Notes: generated by a model not told the origin, from the letters alone. Shown: positions 54,065-63,238, counted from the first letter of the stretch. The stretch is 64,000 nt of DNA from an uncultured Massilia sp. (GCA_946481275.1 CAMLMV010000001.1:248001-312000); one strand, 5' to 3'. Program-made: numbers and translations.

Positions 54065-54080
54065 TTTGATATATATCAAA
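54065..54080. promoter_or_regulatory. Perfect FNR/Anr-type box TTTGATATATATCAAA
   Basis: The 16-base sequence is fully palindromic and matches the TTGAT-N4-ATCAA consensus in all ten defined positions. It overlaps the end of the MaoC-like gene. Its centre is about 72 bases before the first usp ATG, so a transcription start about 41 bases from the centre would leave a 30-base leader, the usual activator geometry. Confidence 0.75.
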
Positions 54081-54906
54081 TGGTCCGGAAACTGCCTTCC
54101 GCCACGATCCGTCCGCCGCCACCGACGGCGAAGCTGCCGGCCGCGAGGTCGGCGCCGAGCACCAGTTCGCTGCCGAGCGCGGCGGGCGCCCGGAACCGGC
54201 CTTCCAGCGCGAGGATGCGGCGGCCGCAGGCCTGTTCCAGCTCGGCGCAGGCGCGCGCCAGCGTGTGCATGCCGTGGATGATCGGGCGCTTCATGCCCAT
54301 CAGGCGGGCCGACCATGTCCACAGGTGGATCGGGTTCCAGTCGCCGGAGATGCGGGCATAGGCGCGGCCGGTGTTGCGCGGCAGGCGCCAGCCCGTCAGC
54401 ACGGGCAGGTCGCGCGCGTCCTGGCGGCGCTTTCTGCCGGACTGGCCGCGCACGACGAGGTAGGTGCTGCGGCACGTAAAGATGTCGGTGCCCTGCTGGC
54501 GCGCGACGGTGTCCAGTTCCGCGTACACGGCGCCATTCTCGGCCGGCGGCCGGATGTTCACGGTGGTCGACAGCACGAGCGGCACGTCGCGCAGGGGCTC
54601 GGCCAGCGCATGCAGCGCGTTTTCCGTGTGCACGGTGCCGGGCAGGCGGAACGGGAACGCGTCGTCCAGCATCGTCGCGACGTGGGCGCGCTGGGCCAGC
54701 AGGTAGTAATAGGTGACGGGGATGCCTTCGTCGCGGAAGCCGAGGGTCTGGCGGTAGCGCCGCAGCTGGTTCGAATCGATACTGTCGAGCACGTACACCG
54801 TGCGCGGAGTGCGGACGCCGTTCAGGCGGCGCGGGTGTTTGAACAGGGCGCGCAGCAGGGTGACGGCGCCCAGCGAGGGAAGCGGTGACGGAGAGTCGGA
54901 TGTCAT
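54076..54906 (-). CDS. MaoC-like hot-dog dehydratase
   Basis: 276 residues of the MaoC/hydratase superfamily, with two hot-dog halves. The second half has AYARISGDWNPIHLWTWSARLMGMKRPIIHGMH in parts (RISGDWNPIHL; catalytic Asp/His and the IIHGMH end), matching enoyl-CoA hydratase-2 motifs. Probably acts on acyl-CoA thioesters. No fatty-acid gene is adjacent. Start MTSDSPS chosen over one 19 codons upstream. Confidence 0.82.
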   Translation of the reverse strand: MTSDSPSPLPSLGAVTLLRALFKHPRRLNGVRTPRTVYVLDSIDSNQLRRYRQTLGFRDEGIPVTYYYLLAQRAHVATMLDDAFPFRLPGTVHTENALHALAEPLRDVPLVLSTTVNIRPPAENGAVYAELDTVARQQGTDIFTCRSTYLVVRGQSGRKRRQDARDLPVLTGWRLPRNTGRAYARISGDWNPIHLWTWSARLMGMKRPIIHGMHTLARACAELEQACGRRILALEGRFRAPAALGSELVLGADLAAGSFAVGGGGRIVAEGSFRTI

Positions 54907-55037
54907 CGTGGACTTCGGAAAACCAAAATCCCATTGTGCCTCAAATTGCGCGTTCCTTTGCAAGACTTGTGAAATCCGCTCATCCGCGTTACCCTATTCA
55001 TTTGGTATAAAGAACCGTTGTTTTAGATGAGGATGGA

Positions 55038-56165
55038 ATGAAGAAGCAAGCGTTGTTGGTGTTGGCACTGTCCGCGGCGGGTCTCGCGACGGCCCAGGAG
55101 ACCGTGAAAATCGGCCACGTGGCCTCGATGACGGGACCGGTGGCCCATTTCGGCAAGGACAGCGAAAACGGCGTGCGCATGGCGATCGACGCGCTGAACG
55201 CGCGCGGCGCCACGATCGGCGGCAAGAAGGTGAAATGGGTGCTCGTGCCGGAAGACGATGCGGGCGACCCGAAGGCGGCCACCACCGCCGCGCAAAAGCT
55301 GGCGGATGCGAAAGTGAACGCCGTGATCGGCCACGAGACGTCGGGCACGACGATCCCCGCCGCGAAGATCTACAACGACGCGGGCATCCCGCAGGTCTCG
55401 CCGTCGGCCACGAATCCGAAGTACACGCAGCTGGGCTACAACACGGCGTTCCGCGTCGTCGCGAACGACATCCAGCTGGGCCGCGCGCTGGGCCGCTACG
55501 CCGTCAAGACGATGGGCGCGAAGCGCGTCGCCGTCATCGACGACCGCACCGCGTACGGCCAGGGCCTCGTCACCGAATTCACGAACAGCCTGCGCCAGCA
55601 GGGCGTGAACCCGGTCGCGCGCGAATTCACGAACGACAAGGCGACGGACTTCGCCGCGATCCTGACGCGCATCCGCGCCAGCAACCCGGACCTCGTGTTC
55701 TTCGGCGGCATGAACGCCGTGGCGGGCCCGATGCTGCGCCAGATGAAGCAGCTGGGCATCAACGCGAAGATGATGGGCGGCGACGGGATCTGCTCGGACG
55801 CCATGCAGCCGCTGTCGGGCAATACGATGACGGATGGCCAGGTCGTGTGCGCGGAAGCGGGCGGCGTGGAAGAGAAGGGCAAGGCCGGCATGGACAAGTT
55901 CCGCGCCGACTATAAAAAGCGCTTCGGCATCGACGTGCAGATCATCGCGCCGTATTCGTACGACGCCGTGCTGGCCATCGCGTCCGCCATGGACAAGGCC
56001 GGCTCCAGCGCGCCGGCGAAATACCTGCCGGAACTGGCCAAGGTCCGCTACCCCGGCGTCACCGGCACCATCGCGTTCGACGCCCACGGCGACATCCGCG
56101 ACGGCGTGCTGACCCTGTACACCTTCAAGGGCGGCCACCGCACGCCGATCGGCGTCACGAAGTAA
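55038..56165 (+). CDS. Periplasmic branched-chain amino-acid binding protein (LivJ-type)
   Basis: 375 residues. Signal peptide (about 1-19) and a type I periplasmic binding fold: VKIGHVASMTGPVAHFGKD (substrate-site Gly/Ser region), VNAVIGHETSGTTIPAA, and YGQGLVTEF. Such proteins deliver Leu, Ile or Val (or other amino acids) to ABC transporters. The membrane and ATPase genes are not adjacent, so it is a solitary binding protein. AGGATGG is just before the ATG, with a TATAAA box 25 bases upstream. Confidence 0.93.
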   Translation: MKKQALLVLALSAAGLATAQETVKIGHVASMTGPVAHFGKDSENGVRMAIDALNARGATIGGKKVKWVLVPEDDAGDPKAATTAAQKLADAKVNAVIGHETSGTTIPAAKIYNDAGIPQVSPSATNPKYTQLGYNTAFRVVANDIQLGRALGRYAVKTMGAKRVAVIDDRTAYGQGLVTEFTNSLRQQGVNPVAREFTNDKATDFAAILTRIRASNPDLVFFGGMNAVAGPMLRQMKQLGINAKMMGGDGICSDAMQPLSGNTMTDGQVVCAEAGGVEEKGKAGMDKFRADYKKRFGIDVQIIAPYSYDAVLAIASAMDKAGSSAPAKYLPELAKVRYPGVTGTIAFDAHGDIRDGVLTLYTFKGGHRTPIGVTK

Positions 56166-56763
56166 CGTCTGCCTTCTCGGGCGCCCGCATCAACTCGTCC
56201 ACGAGGCGGCGGGTCGCCTGCAGCACCTGCTCCGACACGGCCGGGTTGCCCTTCGCAGCGCCACGCGCGACGGCGAGACTGCCGATCATCGTGGACACGA
56301 CGACCATCGCGCGGGCGAGGGCGTCGCTGCCCGGTTCGTTCTGTGCGATCTGGCGCTCGAACGCGCGCACCATCACCATGTAGCCCTCGGCGAAGCGGGC
56401 GCTGATCGCCTTGTCCTGGCGCCCGATCTCGCTGGCCGACGCCGCCATCGCGCAGCGGTTGCCGAAGTCGTCGCGCGATTCCAGCGACAGGTAGCGGTCG
56501 AGAAAGCGCGCCAGGTCGGGCATGCCGTCCACCGTGCTCGAATACATGCGCGAATTGGCCTGGTCGAGGCCATACGACAGGGCTTCCAGCGCCAGCTCTT
56601 CCTTCGAACGGAAATGGGCATACAGGGCCCCGTGGGTGAGACCGGCTTCCTTGCTGATCTCGGCGACGCCCACGCCGTCGATGCCGCGTTCGCGGATCAG
56701 TTTGCTCGCCGCGCGGATCAATGCGACGCGGTTGTCTGCCGCCTTTTCTTTGCTGATTCTCAT
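56155..56763 (-). CDS. TetR/AcrR family regulator
   Basis: 202 residues. N-terminal helix-turn-helix (about 8-60; IRAASKLIRERGIDGVGVAEISKEAGLTHGALYAHFRSKEEL in parts) and an all-helical ligand domain. Its end overlaps the converging LivJ-like gene by 11 bases. It is read away from the diacylglycerol-kinase gene, whose promoter it may control. TetR regulators usually repress a neighbour and themselves. Confidence 0.92.
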   Translation of the reverse strand: MRISKEKAADNRVALIRAASKLIRERGIDGVGVAEISKEAGLTHGALYAHFRSKEELALEALSYGLDQANSRMYSSTVDGMPDLARFLDRYLSLESRDDFGNRCAMAASASEIGRQDKAISARFAEGYMVMVRAFERQIAQNEPGSDALARAMVVVSTMIGSLAVARGAAKGNPAVSEQVLQATRRLVDELMRAPEKADVTS

Positions 56764-56850
56764 GCTGTGCTTGTGATGCCAAAAGCGCGCCGGCTTGGCG
56801 GGACAGCGCAGTTCCGTATGATGAAATTATGATTGTGGTTGTGAGTATAG

Positions 56851-56878
56851 CGCTTCGCGTACAGCGCTGCGCGTAGCG
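56851..56878. repeat. Near-perfect 9-bp hairpin between TetR and kinase genes
   Basis: CGCTTCGCG (56851-56859) and CGCGTAGCG (56870-56878) pair with one mismatch around a 10-base loop. It lies about 90 bases upstream of the TetR start and 160 before the kinase start. May be a TetR operator or an RNA stem; no T-run. Confidence 0.3.
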
Positions 56879-57038
56879 AAATTGTTGACATTGGCACGGG
56901 CACGGAAGAATGCACCAACTTGGTGAAGGGGGTGCGATGTTACGTTACGTTCGCCACGTTCATCCGGGCGGGCCGGTCGCGTGAATGCTGCTATCCTGCG
57001 GTCGTATGTCCAACCACCGACCATGGAGACCCACGGCG

Positions 57039-58037
57039 ATGCCCGCCGCATCACGTCCCGAACCTATGCGTCCCGATGCCCCGTTCTACGTCGTCCTGAA
57101 TGCCGGCTCCGGCCGGGCCGAGACCGACCTGCGCTGCTCGACCATCCGCGACGTGCTGGGCGCGGCGGGACGGGCCTGCGAACTGGAGGTCGTGCACGAC
57201 GCGGACCGCCTCGAGGACGCGGCGCGCGTCATGGCCGGGCGGGCGGCGCGCGATGGCGCCATCCTGGTCGCGGCCGGCGGCGACGGCACGCTCAACACGG
57301 TCGCGCATGCGGCCGTCGCGCACGGCTGCGTGTTCGGCGTGCTGCCTCAGGGCACCTTCAATTACTTCGGCCGGACGCACGGCATTCCGGAAGACCTGGC
57401 CGACGCCGTGCGCGCACTGCTGCACGCGCGCGTGCGCCCGGTCCAGATCGGGCTCCTGAACGACCGCATCTTCCTCGTCAACGCGAGCGTCGGCCTGTAT
57501 CCGCACCTGCTGGAAGAGCGCGAGCACGACAAGCGCCAGTACGGCCGCTCGCGCGTCGTGGCCCTGCTGTCCGCCGTCAAGACGGCGCTGCGCGGCTACC
57601 GGAGCCTGCGCATCACGCTCGAACTCGACGGCCAGACCCGCCACCTGCGCACGCCTACGCTGTTCGTCGGCAACAACCGCCTGCAAATGGAACAGGTGGG
57701 CATGCACGCGCTCGACCGTGCGCTGGACGAAGGCCGGCTGGTGGCGATCGCGCCGCGTCCTGTCGGCCGGTGGCGGATGCTGGGGCTGCTCGTGCGGGGC
57801 GCGCTCGGGCGGCTGGGCGAGGCGGAAGACGTCGAGGCGTTCGCGTTCCGCCGGATGACGGTGCGCGCGCCGCTGCTGTCGGCGCGGCGCAAGCTCAAGA
57901 CGGCCACGGATGGGGAAGTGTGCCGGATGCGGTTGCCGCTGCGGTTCGAGGCGCTGGAGGGGAGGCTGCTGCTGCTCGTGCCGCCGGAGGAGGGGGTCGA
58001 GGAGACGGCGGCGGGCGCCGCCGCGGTCGCGCGCTAG
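57039..58037 (+). CDS. Diacylglycerol kinase catalytic domain protein
   Basis: 332 residues. DAGK catalytic signs: VVLNAGSGRAET near the start, AAGGDGTLNTVAHA (GGDGT nucleotide loop, about 76-89) and LPQGTFNYFGR (about 99-109). Such soluble or membrane-associated lipid kinases phosphorylate diacylglycerol or sphingoid bases, and bacterial copies often help envelope lipid recycling. Starts at 57006 or 57066 are also possible; 57039 has GGAG 10-13 bases upstream. It converges on the PAS protein gene, overlapping 4 bases. Confidence 0.88.
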   Translation: MPAASRPEPMRPDAPFYVVLNAGSGRAETDLRCSTIRDVLGAAGRACELEVVHDADRLEDAARVMAGRAARDGAILVAAGGDGTLNTVAHAAVAHGCVFGVLPQGTFNYFGRTHGIPEDLADAVRALLHARVRPVQIGLLNDRIFLVNASVGLYPHLLEEREHDKRQYGRSRVVALLSAVKTALRGYRSLRITLELDGQTRHLRTPTLFVGNNRLQMEQVGMHALDRALDEGRLVAIAPRPVGRWRMLGLLVRGALGRLGEAEDVEAFAFRRMTVRAPLLSARRKLKTATDGEVCRMRLPLRFEALEGRLLLLVPPEEGVEETAAGAAAVAR

Positions 58038-60790
58038 CCTTCGGTGGCGGCGACCAGCCAGGCCTCGAGCGCGTCCAGCGGCATCGGCCGCGCCATCAGG
58101 TAGCCCTGCACCTCGTCGCAATCGGCGGCGCGCAGGAAATCGAGCACCTCGGCCGTTTCCACGCCTTCCGCCACGACGGACAGCTTCAATGCGTGGGCCA
58201 TGTCGACGAACGCCTTGACGAAGTCGAACGCGCTGATGCGGCCGTCCTCCTGCAGCACGAACGAGCGGTCCAGCTTGAGGACGTCGATGTGGAAGCGGCG
58301 CAGGTAGGCGAGGCCGGAATAGCCGGTGCCGAAGTCGTCGACGGCCAGCTTGACGCCCAGCGCGCGCAGTTCGTCGAGCATGGCGGCCGTGCGCGGGATG
58401 TCCTCGATCAGGGCGCTCTCCGTCAGTTCCAGTTCGAGGCAGTCGGGATCGAGGCCCGTGTCCGCCAGCACGGCGCGCACCTCGTCGACGAACCCCGCCT
58501 GCGCGAGCTGGCGCGCGGAGACGTTCACGGACACGCGGATGGTGCGGTCGTGGCGGTCGATCAGGCGGCGCGTCTGGCGGCACGCCTCGTTCAGGACCCA
58601 GCGGCCGATCGGCAGGATCATGCCCGTCTCCTCGGCGATGGCGATGAATTCGCCCGGCGAGACGCGCCCCAGGTCGGCGCTGTTCCAGCGGATCAGCGCC
58701 TCGATCCCGACGACGTTCATCGTGCGCAGGTCGATGCGCGGCTGGTAGTGCAGCTCGAACTCGTCGCGCGCGAGCGCCGGGCGCAGCGCCATCTCGAGCG
58801 CCATGCGCGCCTGGGCCGCGAGCGTCATCTCCGGCTCGAAGAAGCGGTAGCGGTTGCGGCCCGCGCGCTTGGCGCCGTACATCGCCGTGTCGGCCGTCTG
58901 GAACAGCAGTTCCCGCGTGCCGGCGTCGTGCGGGAACATGCTGATGCCGATCGAACCGCCGGCCGTGACTTCCTGGCCGCCCACGCGCACCGGCACCGCC
59001 AGCGCGTCGAGCAGCTTGGCCGCGATCGCTTCGGCATCCCGGGCGCCCGTGCACACGGCCGCCACGACGAATTCGTCGCCGCCGAGGCGGGCGATCACGT
59101 CGCCCGGCCGCATCACCTTGCGCAGCCGCGCCGCGACTTCGCACAGCAGGGCGTCGCCCAGCTCGTGGCCGAACGAATCGTTGACTTCCTTGAAGCGGTC
59201 GAGGTCGAGGAACATGACGGCGACCGTGCGGCCGTGCGGACAGGCGTCGAGCATGCGCTGGACGCGTTCCTGCAGCAGGGCGCGGTTGGGCAGGCCCGTG
59301 AGCGTGTCGTGCGTGGCCAGCTCGCGCAGGCGGCTTTCGGCCTCCTTGCGGCCCGTGATGTCGCTCATCAGGCCCGTCACGGATGCCACGTTGCCGCACG
59401 GGTCGCGGCGGACGCTCCCGTTGAACAGCACGTGCACGGATCCGCCCTGTGCGTGGCGCAGCACCGCCTCCACGCCCTGCACGGGCGTATCGACGTCGTG
59501 CGCCGCGAGGCTGTGCCACGGGAAGGCGACGAACAGGTCGTCGAGCGTGCGCCCGAGCAGCGCGGCGCGCGTGTGGCCGGACAGGGTGCACAGGGCCGGG
59601 TTGACGTCGAGGACGCGGCCGTCCGCGCTCGCGAGCACGTAGCCGGCCGGCGTCATCTCGATGACTTCGCGGAAGCGCTGTTCACTGTCGCGCAGCTGGC
59701 GTTCCGCCTCCTCGCGCTCGGTGAGGTCGCGGATGATGGCCTGGAAGTATTCCTGGCCGCCGTCCTCGAAGCGCGAGACGTGCACCTCGGCCGGAAAGCT
59801 CGTGCCGTCCTTGCGCCGCTTGGCCATGCGCAGCAGGTGCGTCTGGCCGGCGCGCAGGCTGTCGAGCATGCCGGACGTGTAGGCGTGGTGGCCGTCGATG
59901 TCGCTCACGGACAGGGTGGTGAATTCGTCTTCCGTATAGCCGAAGCGGGCGCACGCGCGGCCGTTGGCGGCGATGATGCGCAGGTCGCTGTCGGCGATCA
60001 CGATGCTGTCGCCCGCCTGCTGGAACAGGTTGCGGAACCGCTGCTCGCTCTTGCGCACGGCGTCCGCCGCGCGGCGCTTGGCCGTGATGTCGTGGAAGTA
60101 CACGGACAGGCCGTCGGACGTGGGATAGATGCGGGCCTCGACCCAGGCCGCGGACGGCGCCCAGTACACCTCGTAGAAGCATGGCTCGCCGGTGCTCATC
60201 GCGCGCCGGTAGTAGTCGAGGTTTTCCGTGCCTTCGAGCGCCGGCGCGATCTCGAGCAGGTGGCGCCCGATGTTGGGGCCGACGTCCACGCCGATGAAGG
60301 CGCCGGCCTTGCGGTTGGCGTAGATGATGCGCCAGTCGCGGTCGATCGCGAAGAAGGCGTCGCCGATACTCTCCAGCATGGCGTTCATGCGCTCGCGCGA
60401 ACGCTTGAGCTCCTCGCGCGCCGCGCGGTGCGTCGTCACGTCGCGCGCGGTCGCGTACACGAGGCGGGCCCGCGCGGACCAGCGGGCCGACATCGACAAA
60501 TAGATGATGGCCCCATCCTTGCGGCGCCAGCGCAGCTCGCGCTCGCGGCACGGGAGGCCGGCCACGACTTCGGCCGCGAGCGTGTGAAGCGTCGCGCGCT
60601 CGTCCGGATGCAGGAGGTCGTGCACGGGACGTCCGGCCAGTTCGGCGGGCGCATAGCCGAGGATGTCGCCGGCCGCCGCGTTGGCGCGCACGATGCGCCC
60701 GGCGGGATCGAGGACCACCATCAGTTCGAAGGCGAGGTCGATATGTGCGATGTAGTCGGCGGCGGAGGCGGGCAGGGCCGGCGCGTTCAT
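58034..60790 (-). CDS. PAS-GGDEF-EAL cyclic-di-GMP signalling protein
   Basis: 918 residues. Four PAS-type sensor domains (about 10-130, 135-250, 258-375 and 380-490; each with N-G/N-x-x-x-x-x-x-G-Y-x-type turns) precede a GGDEF domain (about 505-665; MFLDLDRFKEVNDSFGHELGD, RLGGDEFVVAA) and an EAL domain (about 680-915; GIEALIRW and FIAIAEETGMI). Both catalytic motifs look intact, so it could make and break c-di-GMP. No membrane helix, so the PAS array senses cytoplasmic signals, perhaps redox or small ligands. Confidence 0.95.
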   Translation of the reverse strand: MNAPALPASAADYIAHIDLAFELMVVLDPAGRIVRANAAAGDILGYAPAELAGRPVHDLLHPDERATLHTLAAEVVAGLPCRERELRWRRKDGAIIYLSMSARWSARARLVYATARDVTTHRAAREELKRSRERMNAMLESIGDAFFAIDRDWRIIYANRKAGAFIGVDVGPNIGRHLLEIAPALEGTENLDYYRRAMSTGEPCFYEVYWAPSAAWVEARIYPTSDGLSVYFHDITAKRRAADAVRKSEQRFRNLFQQAGDSIVIADSDLRIIAANGRACARFGYTEDEFTTLSVSDIDGHHAYTSGMLDSLRAGQTHLLRMAKRRKDGTSFPAEVHVSRFEDGGQEYFQAIIRDLTEREEAERQLRDSEQRFREVIEMTPAGYVLASADGRVLDVNPALCTLSGHTRAALLGRTLDDLFVAFPWHSLAAHDVDTPVQGVEAVLRHAQGGSVHVLFNGSVRRDPCGNVASVTGLMSDITGRKEAESRLRELATHDTLTGLPNRALLQERVQRMLDACPHGRTVAVMFLDLDRFKEVNDSFGHELGDALLCEVAARLRKVMRPGDVIARLGGDEFVVAAVCTGARDAEAIAAKLLDALAVPVRVGGQEVTAGGSIGISMFPHDAGTRELLFQTADTAMYGAKRAGRNRYRFFEPEMTLAAQARMALEMALRPALARDEFELHYQPRIDLRTMNVVGIEALIRWNSADLGRVSPGEFIAIAEETGMILPIGRWVLNEACRQTRRLIDRHDRTIRVSVNVSARQLAQAGFVDEVRAVLADTGLDPDCLELELTESALIEDIPRTAAMLDELRALGVKLAVDDFGTGYSGLAYLRRFHIDVLKLDRSFVLQEDGRISAFDFVKAFVDMAHALKLSVVAEGVETAEVLDFLRAADCDEVQGYLMARPMPLDALEAWLVAATEG

Positions 60791-60914
60791 GATGTGATTC
60801 CAGTCAGACCCGGGGGACGATGCAGAAGATGCCGGCGTTCGCGCGGACAGCCGATTGTATCATTCCATATGGCAACTCTTTCCCTGAATGACGCGTAAAC
60901 ACAACAGCGGGGGA

Positions 60915-60935
60915 GGCCCGCCGCGTGGGCGGGCC
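60915..60935 (-). terminator. Hairpin after the disordered-protein gene
   Basis: GGCCCGCC (60915-60922), a 5-base loop, then GGCGGGCC (60928-60935): a perfect 8-bp GC stem about 20 bases past the stop on the minus strand. After the stem comes TCCCCC and later T-rich DNA, a weak U-run, so termination is likely but not certain. Confidence 0.5.
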
Positions 60936-60954
60936 GGTGAAGGGGTTTGATCGG

Positions 60955-61458
60955 TTACAGCGATTCGTCCGTATCGAGATCGTCCGGCGTCAGCCGGTTC
61001 CGGCCGGACCGGCTGCCCTGGCCGCCGCTCTGCATGTTGCCGCCGCCGCGGCCGCCTTGCATCGAGTCGTCGCCCGGCGAGTCGTCGCCCGGACCGCTGC
61101 CGAGGTCGGACTGGGACTGGTTCCCCCGGTTGAGGTTGCCGCTTTGCTGGTTGCCCCGGTCGCCCCGCTGGGCGTTGTCGCCCGGCCCGCTGGCCAGGTC
61201 GGAGTTCTGCTGGTTGCCCTGGCTGCCCTGGCTGCGGCGCGAGCGGCCCTGTGCCGGCGTGCCGCCGGGCTGGCCGCCGGCCGACTGCAGGTTGCCCGAA
61301 TCCCCCAGGTCGGGCGTGCCGACGCCGCCGTCGCGGCCGCCGTCGTTCAGGTTGCCGGTCGTGCCCGTCTTGCCGGCACTGCTCGTGCCTGCACCGCTCA
61401 GCTCATCGTAATTCCGGCCTTTCATGCCCTTGCCTTTGTACTCCTGATTGCTCGGCAT
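60955..61458 (-). CDS. Gly/Gln/Asn-rich disordered protein with internal repeats
   Basis: 167 residues, almost entirely low-complexity (Gly, Asn, Gln, Ser, Asp). Two near-copies occur: GNQQNSDLASGPGD and GNQSQSDLGSGPGD, with further related GDxxxG units. No signal peptide or membrane helix. AAGGAG lies 6 bases before the ATG, a strong site. The frame is free of stops, with GC-rich third positions. Composition resembles stress-inducible hydrophilic or phase-separating proteins; I do not know a family for it. Confidence 0.65.
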   Translation of the reverse strand: MPSNQEYKGKGMKGRNYDELSGAGTSSAGKTGTTGNLNDGGRDGGVGTPDLGDSGNLQSAGGQPGGTPAQGRSRRSQGSQGNQQNSDLASGPGDNAQRGDRGNQQSGNLNRGNQSQSDLGSGPGDDSPGDDSMQGGRGGGNMQSGGQGSRSGRNRLTPDDLDTDESL

Positions 61459-61602
61459 AATCGTCTCCTTGATCGCTACGTGAGATGCCATGGTAGGCCG
61501 CCTGTCGGGGCCGACAATCGGACCAGGCGTCAGGCGGTTGTAGGAGCTGTCGGACACATCTCATCGGTACGCGCGATGCGTCGCGGATTGGGAACGATTG
61601 CA

Positions 61603-61617
61603 TGTCAAACATTGACA
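61603..61617. promoter_or_regulatory. Palindrome TGTCAA-ACA-TTGACA upstream of lacI-type gene
   Basis: The six-base arms match perfectly. TTGACA is also a consensus -35 hexamer, so binding here would block transcription of the LacI-type gene (start about 67 bases downstream). Autoregulation is inferred; the LacI-type operator half-site could equally be elsewhere. Confidence 0.4.
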
Positions 61618-61683
61618 AAATGTCCAATCCATGGCGGAATCCATGGTCGGCCCGCGTGGCGGCCAGCATTTAAGAAAAAAACA

Positions 61684-62712
61684 ATGAGCAGAAGCAGTGC
61701 AGGTAAGGTAAGGGGAACGGGGCGGACTACGCTGGAAGAGGTGGCGGCGCACGCGGGGGTATCGACGATGACGGCATCGCGCGCGCTCAGCCAGCCCCAA
61801 CTCGTGTCCGAGGCGACCCGGACCAAGGTGGAGCAGGCCGTCGTGGAACTGGGCTATGTGCCCAACCGCGCCGCGCGGGCGCTCGCGTCGGCGCAATCGC
61901 GCGTGATCGTGGCGCTCGTGCCATCGCTGTCGAACGTCGTGTTCACGGCCGTCCTGGACGGCATCCACGACGCCATCGAACACGGACAGTACCAGCTTCT
62001 GATCGGCAACACGCGCTATTCGGATGCCGAGGAAGAAAAGCTGCTGCTCACGTACCTGCAGTCGAACCCGGACGGCATCCTGCTGTCCGGCCTCACGCAC
62101 AGCCCGCAGGTGGAACGCATGCTGGCGGCATCGCGCATGCCAGTCGTGTCGATGATGGATCTGGCCGAGGATCCGGGTGACCTGTCGGTCGGGTTTTCGC
62201 AGCACGATGCCGGCAATGCGATCACGCGCCACCTGATCGAGCGCGGCTACAAGCGCATCGCCTTCGTGGGCGCACAGCTCGACGAACGCACCCTGCGCCG
62301 CGCGGACGGTTATCGCCAGGCCATGCAGGCGGCGAGCCTGGCCGATCCGAGGCTGGAAATCATGGTGCCGGATCCGTCCACCATCGCCCTCGGCGCCGAG
62401 CTGATGCGGCAGGTGCTGGACACGGCACCGGATTGCGACGCCGTGTTCTTCTGTAACGACGACCTCGCGCATGGCGCCATCTATTATTGCCAGCGCCACG
62501 GCATCCGCGTGCCGCAGGACGTCGCCATCGCCGGCTTCAACGACCTGCCGGCGTCCGCGTGGATGGTGCCGTCGCTGACGACCATCGATACGCCGCGTTA
62601 CCGCATTGGGTACGAGGCGGCGTCGCTGCTGCTGGACGTCATCGGCGGAAAGGAGCCGCGGGAGCGGCGGATCGACCTGGGCTTTACCTTGCGCGAGCGG
62701 GAAAGCACCTGA
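61684..62712 (+). CDS. LacI/GalR-family transcriptional regulator
   Basis: 342 residues. Helix-turn-helix (about 14-60; TTLEEVAAHAGVSTMTASRALSQPQLVSEAT in parts) plus hinge (YVPNRAARALAS) and a periplasmic-binding-like sugar domain (about 70-340). Similar regulators (GntR subgroup) repress sugar or gluconate genes. A GH94-type phosphorylase gene lies 1 kb downstream on the other strand and may be a target. A frame extending 250 codons upstream is not the gene. Confidence 0.92.
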   Translation: MSRSSAGKVRGTGRTTLEEVAAHAGVSTMTASRALSQPQLVSEATRTKVEQAVVELGYVPNRAARALASAQSRVIVALVPSLSNVVFTAVLDGIHDAIEHGQYQLLIGNTRYSDAEEEKLLLTYLQSNPDGILLSGLTHSPQVERMLAASRMPVVSMMDLAEDPGDLSVGFSQHDAGNAITRHLIERGYKRIAFVGAQLDERTLRRADGYRQAMQAASLADPRLEIMVPDPSTIALGAELMRQVLDTAPDCDAVFFCNDDLAHGAIYYCQRHGIRVPQDVAIAGFNDLPASAWMVPSLTTIDTPRYRIGYEAASLLLDVIGGKEPRERRIDLGFTLREREST

Positions 62713-62728
62713 AGCTGGACGAAAGATG

Positions 62729-62750
62729 ACCGGCATGTGCCGGTTCTTTC
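62729..62750 (+). terminator. Intrinsic terminator after LacI-family gene
   Basis: ACCGGCA-TG-TGCCGGT forms a perfect stem, 14 bases past the stop, followed by TCTTTCT. The loop is tight, so the actual hairpin probably uses the inner five to six pairs and four loop bases. Confidence 0.55.
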
Positions 62751-62942
62751 TGAATCCCCCCGAATCGGACGTCGACTACTCTGTTGCTCGAAAATGGCAA
62801 TAAGTGTTGCCAGAGGGGAGCAGGTTGATTTGGGATGCGCACGATCAGCGCTCTTCGCCTCCCTGTTCCCGATTTGACTCGAACACAGAAAAAATCATCC
62901 GGATGAGCTTTACATTTTCCGTGGAAACGATACACTGTGTGT

Positions 62943-63066
62943 ATTGCTTGTTAGCGCTACCAGATCGGGGCGCTATCAGGCAGTGCGGGTGCGCGGGGGG
63001 CTGCGCACTCTTCAAATATCTCCTCTTAAGGACTGGACGCTTGACGCTTCCGGTCCTATTTTTTTG
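62943..63066 (+). ncRNA. Candidate small RNA with promoter and intrinsic terminator
   Basis: No gene explains 62713-63238, the longest gene-free stretch here and clearly AT-richer. It holds TTTACA (62909-62914), 16 bases, TACACT (62931-62936), a sound sigma-70 promoter. About 7 bases on begin two inverted repeats, TAGCGC/GCGCTA and GTGCGC/GCGCAC. A third stem follows: AGGACTGG (63029-63036) with CCGGTCCT (63050-63057), one G-U, then ATTTTTTT. The implied RNA is about 125 bases. No start codon follows the promoter with a ribosome site. Nothing else is seen in 63067-63238. Confidence 0.5.
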
Positions 63067-63238
63067 GTCGAACAGGTTGCGGATGCGAGCTTCGATCATC
63101 CGTTGACCGAATCGTCGCTGAATCCAATCATCCCCGATACAGATCGTTACATTTCGACGTTATTTGTTACGCGTCGACGCTGGCCTCCCACCCAGCCGCT
63201 GGTTAATCTGTTTGAGTCATATCAAAAGATTTCCACAA

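Noticed and set aside
56981..60898. A 1305-codon open frame on the plus strand over the kinase and PAS-GGDEF-EAL genes
   Set aside because: It is the antisense shadow of clear protein domains on the other strands and frames. Its own product is Arg/Gly/Ala-rich without any domain, the usual artefact of very GC-rich DNA.
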